Source: Coriolopsis trogii (taxonomy: Eukaryota; Basidiomycota; Agaricomycetes; Polyporales; Polyporaceae). Taken from it: a stretch of DNA of 64,000 bases. The stretch's first letter is position 1. Each line of letters opens with the position of its first letter. The translations under genes were made by a program, and so were the position numbers. Shown piece after piece: positions 58,455-64,000 of this stretch. The notes under the pieces are model-generated. The model saw only the letters and a list, made by a program, of their open reading frames with translations. It had not been told where the DNA came from and searched no databases. The DNA lies in contig JAHYIO010000033.1 in the NCBI GenBank assembly GCA_020543525.1, positions 2,914,001 to 2,978,000 on the forward strand, written 5' to 3'.

Positions 58455-58809
58455 AGTCCAGCGCAGGGTTTATATCGCTCGCGGACTGCGTTCGACGCGA
58501 GTCTCGGCCAGCGTCCGCCCAACAGCCCAGCCTCGTCCGCCATGTCTAGCCTCCCATCGCCTTTCATGACGCGTGGCTCGTCGCGTATGTTCTTGTCTTC
58601 TCGTGCTCTGTACCCAACAGACATCCCCCGCCTTGAGCCAAACCATCCCGGCGGCCAATCGCGATCCCCGGTCTCTTTCCTCCAATCGCACACTGCACCG
58701 CTTTCCTGCCACAGCTCATCCCGCCATCGCCTTTTCGGGCTGCGTCGGGAAATACCTTCGAGGGTCCTCTCCTGCTCACGTACACTCCGTCCCATTATCC
58801 AATAATAAA
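58455..58809. other. Spacer with CCAAT motifs
   Basis: About 350 bp that contain the promoter of the unknown gene at 56200-58454 and the 3' end of ALG5. Two ccaatcgc motifs (about 58656 and 58682) and a ccaataataaat near the ALG5 stop are visible. Confidence 0.4.
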
Positions 58810-60008
58810 TCACTTGCTCTTCCCAGCACCGGGCACCGTCCATCGCCCAAGCACCATGTTCGCCCGCAGGATGAGCAAATCCCGCAGCATCTGCACAGAG
58901 TCCGCAAACACGTTCAGCTTGCTCCCAGACACCTCGTGCCACTCTATCGGCACCTCCCCCACCGCCATCCCCTGCGCCTTCGCCAGCAGCAGCAGCTCCA
59001 CGTCAAAGATCCACGTCGCCAGGTGCTGGTACGGAAAGATCTCCTGCGCCGCCCGCCGCGAGAACAGCTTGAACCCGCACTGCGTGTCCCGGATGTGGCC
59101 CACCCCCACCATCCGCAGGATCGTGTGCAGCCCGTACATCAGCACGTTCCGAACAAACGACCGCTGCTGCCTCTTCAGTTCCCGCGCTCTGCAGCAACAC
59201 GTCCCCACGCACCTTCACGACCGCCTCCGTCTTCACCAAGTGCGCCCGGCTCCCCACCACGACCGCCGCCTCCCCGTTCGCGCTCATCTCGTCCATCGCC
59301 GCCCACAGCACCTCCAGGTCCTCCATCCGACTCGCCCCGTCCGCGTCCGCAAACAGCAGCCGCCGCCCCCGCCCGTGCAGCATCCCGTGCCGCACCGCTC
59401 CCCCCTTCCCCACGTTCTTCTCCAGCACCACCACCCGCACGTCGCTGTTCGGATGCTGCGCCCCCACCTTCAGCGCCGCCTCCGCCGTCCCGTCCCGCGA
59501 GCCGTCGTCGACTACTATTACCTCGTACGTCCGGCCTTTCGCCGCCCGGGTCGACTCCAGGTGCGCCAGCGTCGTCCTCAGCATCCCTGGCATCCGGCTC
59601 GTCTCGTTGTACGCCGGGACGACGACCGTCAGGTCTACCGAGGGAGAGTCCCGCACGCTCGGGAGCGGGAGTCGTGCAGACGGCTTTTTCGCCGTCCGGT
59701 ACGTCTCTTCCGACGGCCGCGCTACGATCGTCGTCGGTGACCACAGCACGAGGAGGGTGTATGCCTGCAAAGCGTGTCAGAGTGTATGTAGTGCGTGGAC
59801 ACGACGCGCTCAGGAGGGCCGACGGTGTCGACCTGACCGTATGCTTTCGTCAGCCTTGCGGCGCGCTGGCACAGACGTGCCTGCAGCCCGCGAGTCTTTG
59901 AACAAGGATGTGGGCTCATCACTGCGCGTCGTCGAGGATGGTACGTACCGTGCCGAGCGTCGCAGCGACGAGACCGAGGCCGGTGTAAACGAGTGTCGAG
60001 GTGTCCAT
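58810..60008 (-). CDS. ALG5: Dolichyl-phosphate beta-glucosyltransferase ALG5
   Basis: Three exons (59949-60008, 59213-59764, 58810-59172) give 324 residues, near the 334 of yeast Alg5. An N-terminal membrane anchor (MDTSTLVYTGLGLVAATLGT then AYTLLVLW) leads into a GT2 domain: LTVVVPAYNETSRMPGML, EVIVVDDGSRDGTAEAAL, NVGKGGAVRHGML, LLFADADGASRMEDLEVLW and VVVGSRAHL. Exon 3 carries VLMYGLHTILRMVGVGHIRD then TQCGFKLFSRRAAQEIFPY, WIFDVELLLLAKAQGM and the SGSKLNVFAD segment, all diagnostic of ALG5. The enzyme moves glucose from UDP-glucose to dolichyl phosphate at the ER, giving the donor for glucosylation of the N-glycan precursor. Intron 2 is only 40 nt; without it the frame breaks, so it is required. 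Confidence 0.94.
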
Positions 60009-60183
60009 TGCAGTCAGTCACGTCCGCATCGGCAGGGGGCGGCGGTGGTGAGTGCAGAGTCCATCGCGTGTTCTGCTCTGCCTCCTCTGCCACGTATGGC
60101 CCAGATAAGATATGCGCGTAGATTAGATAGACGACCGTGTACGTCCTCGCCTCCGTCTCCGCTCTCCTCTCTCCCCCTGCACG
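60009..60183. promoter_or_regulatory. Shared divergent promoter, ALG5 / GCV1
   Basis: 175 bp separate the two divergent start codons. A gataagatatgcg stretch at about 60100 contains two GATA motifs. Pyrimidine-rich DNA (tctcctctctccccctg) immediately precedes the GCV1 start. Confidence 0.5.
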
Positions 60184-61823
60184 ATGGCGACGACGATGGC
60201 TTCACGGACGCTTCTCGCTCGTACTTGTGCTTCCGCCCGCCGCCATGCGCGCATCGTCTTGTCCGCGAGAGGCATGGCCACTGCCGCCGAGCAGGTGCGT
60301 CCCGTCTCCGACCCTCTTCGCCACAGCGCCTCACCATCGCCCACAGCTCAAGAAGACGGGCCTCTACGACTTTCATGTCCAGAACGGCGCCAAGATGGTG
60401 CCCTTTGCAGGATACTCCATGCCATTGTCCTATGGCTCCGTCGGCGCAGGTCCGTCCTCCCCAGTCTCACAACACCACTCGCTCACACCACGCAGTCGCG
60501 AGTCACCATCATGTCCGCAACTCTGTCGGCCTCTTCGATGTCGGACACATGGTCCAGTCAAAGTACGTCCCCCCTCTTCCTCTGTTTTCATAACGCCGAC
60601 GCCTATAAGTTTCCGCGGCCCGACCGCGACCGCGTTCCTCGAATGGCTCACCCCGTCCTCCCTCGCCGCCCTCCCCGCGTACGCCTCCACCCTCTCCGTC
60701 CTCCTCAACGAGCGCGGAGGGATCATCGACGATACCATCATCACAAAGCACGCCCAGGACGCGTACTACGTCGTCACCAACGCCGGACGCCGCGACCGCG
60801 ACCTCGCCTGGTTCGCACAGAAACTCCAGCAGTGGAACGCGGGCGACAACGCAAAGGCACAGGGGCCCGTCGAGCACGAGGTCCTTGACGGATGGGGGCT
60901 CCTCGCCTTGCAAGGTACGTCAGTCGCCCCCTTGCCGAGGGGCGTGCTCATGGCCTGCAGGCCCCCAGGCCGCGTCGTACTTGCAGGCCCTCACCTCGTT
61001 CGACCTCCGCGAGCTCACGTTTGGCAAGTGCGCCTTTGTCCCCATCGAGGGCTTCAACCTGCACGTCGCCCGCGGTGGCTACACCGGCGAGGACGGCTTC
61101 GAGGTGCGCGCGTGCTGTGCTCGTTTCCGGACACGCTCATCTAGGCTCTGCAGATCTCCATCCCTCCGTCCCAGACGCTCGAGGTCGCCCAGCTGCTCTC
61201 CAAACCGCCCGTGCAGCTCACCGGGCTCGGCGCCCGCGACAGCTTGCGCCTCGAGGCCGGCATGTGTCTCTACGGCCAGGACCTCGACGAGGACACCACC
61301 CCGGTCGAGGCCGGCCTCTCCTGGGTCATCGGTGCGTCCGCCGTGGGTGCATACTCGCTCCCTGTTGACGTCACAATCAGGCAAGGACAGGAGGGAGCAC
61401 GGCGAGTTCATCGGCGCCGAGCGCGTCAGGAAACACCTCAAGGAGGGTCCGCCCAGGAGGCGCGTCGGCCTGACCGTCGAGGGCGCCCCTGCCAGGCGTG
61501 AGTCGTCCCGGTCTCTGTTCGCTTGTATCTCGACTCATCCGGCGCGCCAGAAGGAGCAAAGATCTTCAAGCCCGAGAGCGACGAGCAGATCGGTACGTGC
61601 GTGTGGTTTGGTGCTGCCCCGGCGCTCGTTCACGTGCGCTCGCCCAGGCGTCGTCACGTCCGGCATTCCGTCCCCCTCGCTCGGGAAGAACATCGCGATG
61701 GCCTACGTCCAGAACGGCTGGCACAAAAAGGGCACAGAGGTCGCCGTCGACGTCCGCAACAAGCGCCGCAACGCCGTCCTCACGCCCATGCCGTTCGTGC
61801 CCACCCGGTACTATCGCGGATGA
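60184..61823 (+). CDS. GCV1: Glycine cleavage system T protein (aminomethyltransferase)
   Basis: A multi-exon gene. The basic, Ser/Ala-rich start ([20 protein letters not shown]) is a mitochondrial presequence. Next come [20 protein letters not shown] then AGYSMPLSY, and [18 protein letters not shown]. Further exons give [53 protein letters not shown] then [39 protein letters not shown] and [13 protein letters not shown]. The end is [20 protein letters not shown] then [10 protein letters not shown]. These are the folate- and H-protein-binding blocks of GcvT, including the conserved Asp in GGIIDD. The enzyme transfers the methylene group from H protein to tetrahydrofolate in the mitochondrial matrix. 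About nine exons; short introns of 40-60 nt. Confidence 0.93.
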
Positions 61824-61985
61824 GAGCGGGTCGTGGAGAGGCCGTATGTACATAGACTAGTGTTTGTCCCATCACAAACCGCCGCCGGTTGCTTTTGTCA
61901 TACACGTTGTCGTAAAGTTGGCGAGTGACTGCGCGCGTGCCTTGGACGCGTGGGCGCTTGGCCCTGCTCTCTGTTCTCTACCACC

Positions 61986-64000
61986 ATGACTGGCTATCGA
62001 CCCACAGCTCCGGCCTCCTTCTTCCCGCTGCAACCGCAGACGATCAAAGAGGACGCCGAGATTGATCGCGACATCGCCCTGCTCACCACCCTCTTGCAGA
62101 CCGTACGTCCCGGCAGCACACACAGCCCGGGAGACAAGCAGCCCAGTCGTTCTCCTCTGCAAGTGTGGTCCCATATCGCACATGTTCTCGCCCCCGGACG
62201 AGACGGCGTGGCGGTCACCGGCCAGCTTGACCCACATTCGCTCACTGTCACAGTCGCCCTAGCACAAGACGCCTCACCTCAGAGCACCCCCGAGCAAGCT
62301 GTACGTATCAGCCAGGTGGAGTTGGAAGGCGAGGAGACGGTGTCGCACTTGCTCGACATGGTGGATGAAACGTCGTGCGTCGACTCATGTGTCCATCGTC
62401 TGCTGAGCCCGCTCATGTCTCGGTCCAGCGACGTCGAGTGGGACCCTCGGCAACACGTCACGAACGTCATGTCCATCATAGCCGACTTTGTACGGGAGCG
62501 TCCGACGGGTGAACGCGAGGCAGCGGCATACATCACTTTCTACCACTTCATCGTCGTACGATCCTACCGCACGCTCTTCGCGCGTCTGCAGACCGCGTCT
62601 CTCGTGTGGGGCAAACACCCCCTCGTCGCGCTACGCGACTTTTACGCGTCCGCCGACGCGGGAGAGCCCCTCGCGCACGTCGCTCGCCCGCCGTCCATGG
62701 TCCGGACAGCCAAACTCTCCACGCTCTCCACCCCACTTCGCCGCGGTGCTTGGTACCAAGACCTGCTCGACTCGCACGGGATCCGCCCCGACGCGCCATC
62801 CGACGCGGGCCGCGTACGCTACACGGTCTCTGCGTCCACGGCGCCAGCCTGGGCCAGGCTTCTGTGCCATTGCTACACCCTCATGGTCCACACACTGGCG
62901 ACCGCGGACGGCCAGGCGGCGCGGCTCCCTGGGCGGGCGGACCGACGAGACCTCCGGAAAGCTATGGCGGCGTTGGATGACGCCTTGGACGCCGGCATCG
63001 TGGACCGCCTGTTCGTGGATGAGCTCGTCGACCAGTTGGGTGTGCAATACAAGGAGAAGATGGAGCAGAGGCCGAGACCGCCCTTGGTCGGTACGTCGTC
63101 GGACGTGGCGTCTTTGGTGGGGATATTGACCCTCGAGGCGTACAGCGGCCCTCACCGACGCCACGCGACAGGCGGTGGAGATCGACTTTGGTGACCGGGA
63201 CGATAGCGGTTGTTCAGTCTCTCCACTCTCCCCGTGTCCTTTTCGCTCATGTCTGTGATCAGCCGATGGCTTGCAGGCGTACCCCGAGGAAGACGGGCGA
63301 CAGCATATCACACGTCATCTCAGCGCCCTCGTCAACCCGCTTCGGGCTGCTCACAGCATCGTTCGAACGTGCCTCGAACTCCCAAGATCGATGGATACGC
63401 TGCACGTGCACAGTGTCCTTGCCTCGCCTGATGCGAGTCGCCTCGCTGTCACCCCAGGGTACTATGAAAGCTTCAAGGACAAGTTTGTGACGTGGTCTGG
63501 TCTCGACACCGAGCAAGTCAACAGCGTCCTCGTCAGCTTGCAGGACATTGCTCTCAACAAAGTCGAGGCGAGCGTTCATGCGGAAGCTGCGCTCATGAGT
63601 GTTCTGTACCCCAACAGCAAAGGACAGACCTCGCCGCTGGTTGGCATATCGCCCGTGAGCAGATCCGATCCCTCTCGTTCTCTGGAATTGACTCACACTG
63701 TTCACAGTTCAGTGGGCCCATCGCGGTCGGGGTGGGCAAGCGGTGCTGCTATTGCTGCCATGCGCTCGCTCAACTCTTGATATCCGGGAGTGGCGTCGCA
63801 GCAATGGAAGGGTTCGCCTTGAGCGGAACACATGGAACCATATTACCCTGGGCGCCTCCCCCGGGCATCCCACGCAAAGTCCTGTGCGAGATCCGGACGA
63901 GGTTGTTGAAAGTCCTGCTAAACACTTTCAAAACAAGCCTTGTCGCGCCTCGGTCCACACAGACTTTACCGGTGCGTCCCGATAGGAATTCAGACGAAGC
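61986..64000 (+). CDS. OTT_1508-like deaminase-domain protein (3' end cut)
   Basis: Starts MTGYRPTAPASFFPLQPQTI and is still open at the window edge. The N-terminal part (VWGKHPLVALRDFYASADAG, RLLCHCYTLMVHTLATADG) is helical and unrecognised. Introns near 63090-63145 and 63203-63273 bring VAALTDATRQAVEIDFGD and ADGLQAYPEEDGRQHITRHL into frame. The C-terminal part holds the deaminase signature: VEASVHAEAALMSVLYP (H-x-E) and, after the intron 63655-63706, IAVGVGKRCCYCCHALA (C-x-x-C), then THGTILPWAPPPGIPR. H-A-E plus K-x-C-C-x-x-C is typical of the OTT_1508 group of the nucleic-acid/nucleotide deaminase superfamily, greatly expanded in fungi. Targets are unknown; roles in conflict or RNA modification have been proposed for the superfamily. 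An intron near 62106-62240 is possible. Confidence 0.8.

Noticed and set aside
57956..58805. Plus-strand Arg/Gly/Val-rich frames that could suggest an RGG protein
   Set aside because: They mirror the Ser/Pro/Asp-rich N-terminus of the minus-strand gene; no independent splice or start context.
58573..59901. 442-codon open frame on the plus strand
   Set aside because: It is antisense to ALG5 and the start of the unknown gene; its Pro/Arg-rich low-complexity translation is a GC-rich shadow.
1..64000. tRNA, rRNA, CRISPR arrays or bacterial operons
   Set aside because: None seen. No direct-repeat array with regular spacers and no recognisable tRNA arm pattern was noticed by eye; a tRNA scan could still find one.

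Overview
This window is nuclear DNA of a filamentous basidiomycete, most likely an Agaricomycete of the Polyporales type. The signs are dense genes cut by many short introns (mostly 45-65 nt, GT...AG), GC-rich coding sequence, and families typical of mushroom-forming fungi: DUF6533 membrane proteins, BCS1-like ATPases, HET-domain proteins, MYND-finger expansions and OTT_1508-type deaminases. All gene models were built by hand from reading frames, splice signals and family knowledge. No database search was run, so splice sites are predictions.

Layout. 1-1418 (-): BCS1-like AAA ATPase, cut by the left edge. 1419-5103: gene-poor. 5104-5910 (-): SYS1 Golgi membrane protein. 6852-10395 (+): two tandem MYND-finger paralogues, separated by a 607-bp hAT-type MITE with 8-bp target duplications. 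11669-12880 (+): FAD monooxygenase. 12950-13330: decayed third MYND copy. 14378-18081 (+): 13-exon mitochondrial HSP78/ClpB disaggregase, followed by a stray copy of part of its last exon. 18533-20276 (+): AT-rich DUF6533 membrane protein. 20328-21649 (-) and 21871-24466 (+): a divergent pair, mitochondrial carrier and actin-binding protein Abp1. 25264-27446 (-): two relatives of the MYND family that have no zinc finger. 28530-29578 (+): single-pass membrane protein. 29870-31464 (-): F-box-like protein. 32530-33659 (-): a third intact MYND gene. 34954-41535 (+): two tandem HET-domain genes. 41822-43401 (+): ketopantoate reductase. 43768-45746 (+): coronin. 46457-51572 (-): a third HET gene of the same type joined in open frame to an HET-E-type gene, possibly one double-HET protein. 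52652-54538 (+): secreted or membrane-anchored FAD oxidoreductase. 56200-58454 (-): conserved unknown. 58810-60008 (-) and 60184-61823 (+): divergent ALG5 and glycine-cleavage T protein. 61986-64000 (+): OTT_1508-like deaminase cut by the right edge.

Housekeeping genes (HSP78, carrier, GCV1, ALG5, SYS1, ABP1, coronin, PanE) alternate with fast-evolving accessory families. The accessory part has two themes. The first is a dispersed family with a shared exon-1/exon-2 core ending in an 'AIR' splice junction: three copies keep a MYND finger, two have lost it and one is a pseudogene. The second is a HET family of about 965-1020 residues with its own N-terminal module and a Cys/His motif in front of the HET domain. 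Together with the edge deaminase gene this looks like a rapidly turning-over, possibly non-self-recognition region; that role is inference.
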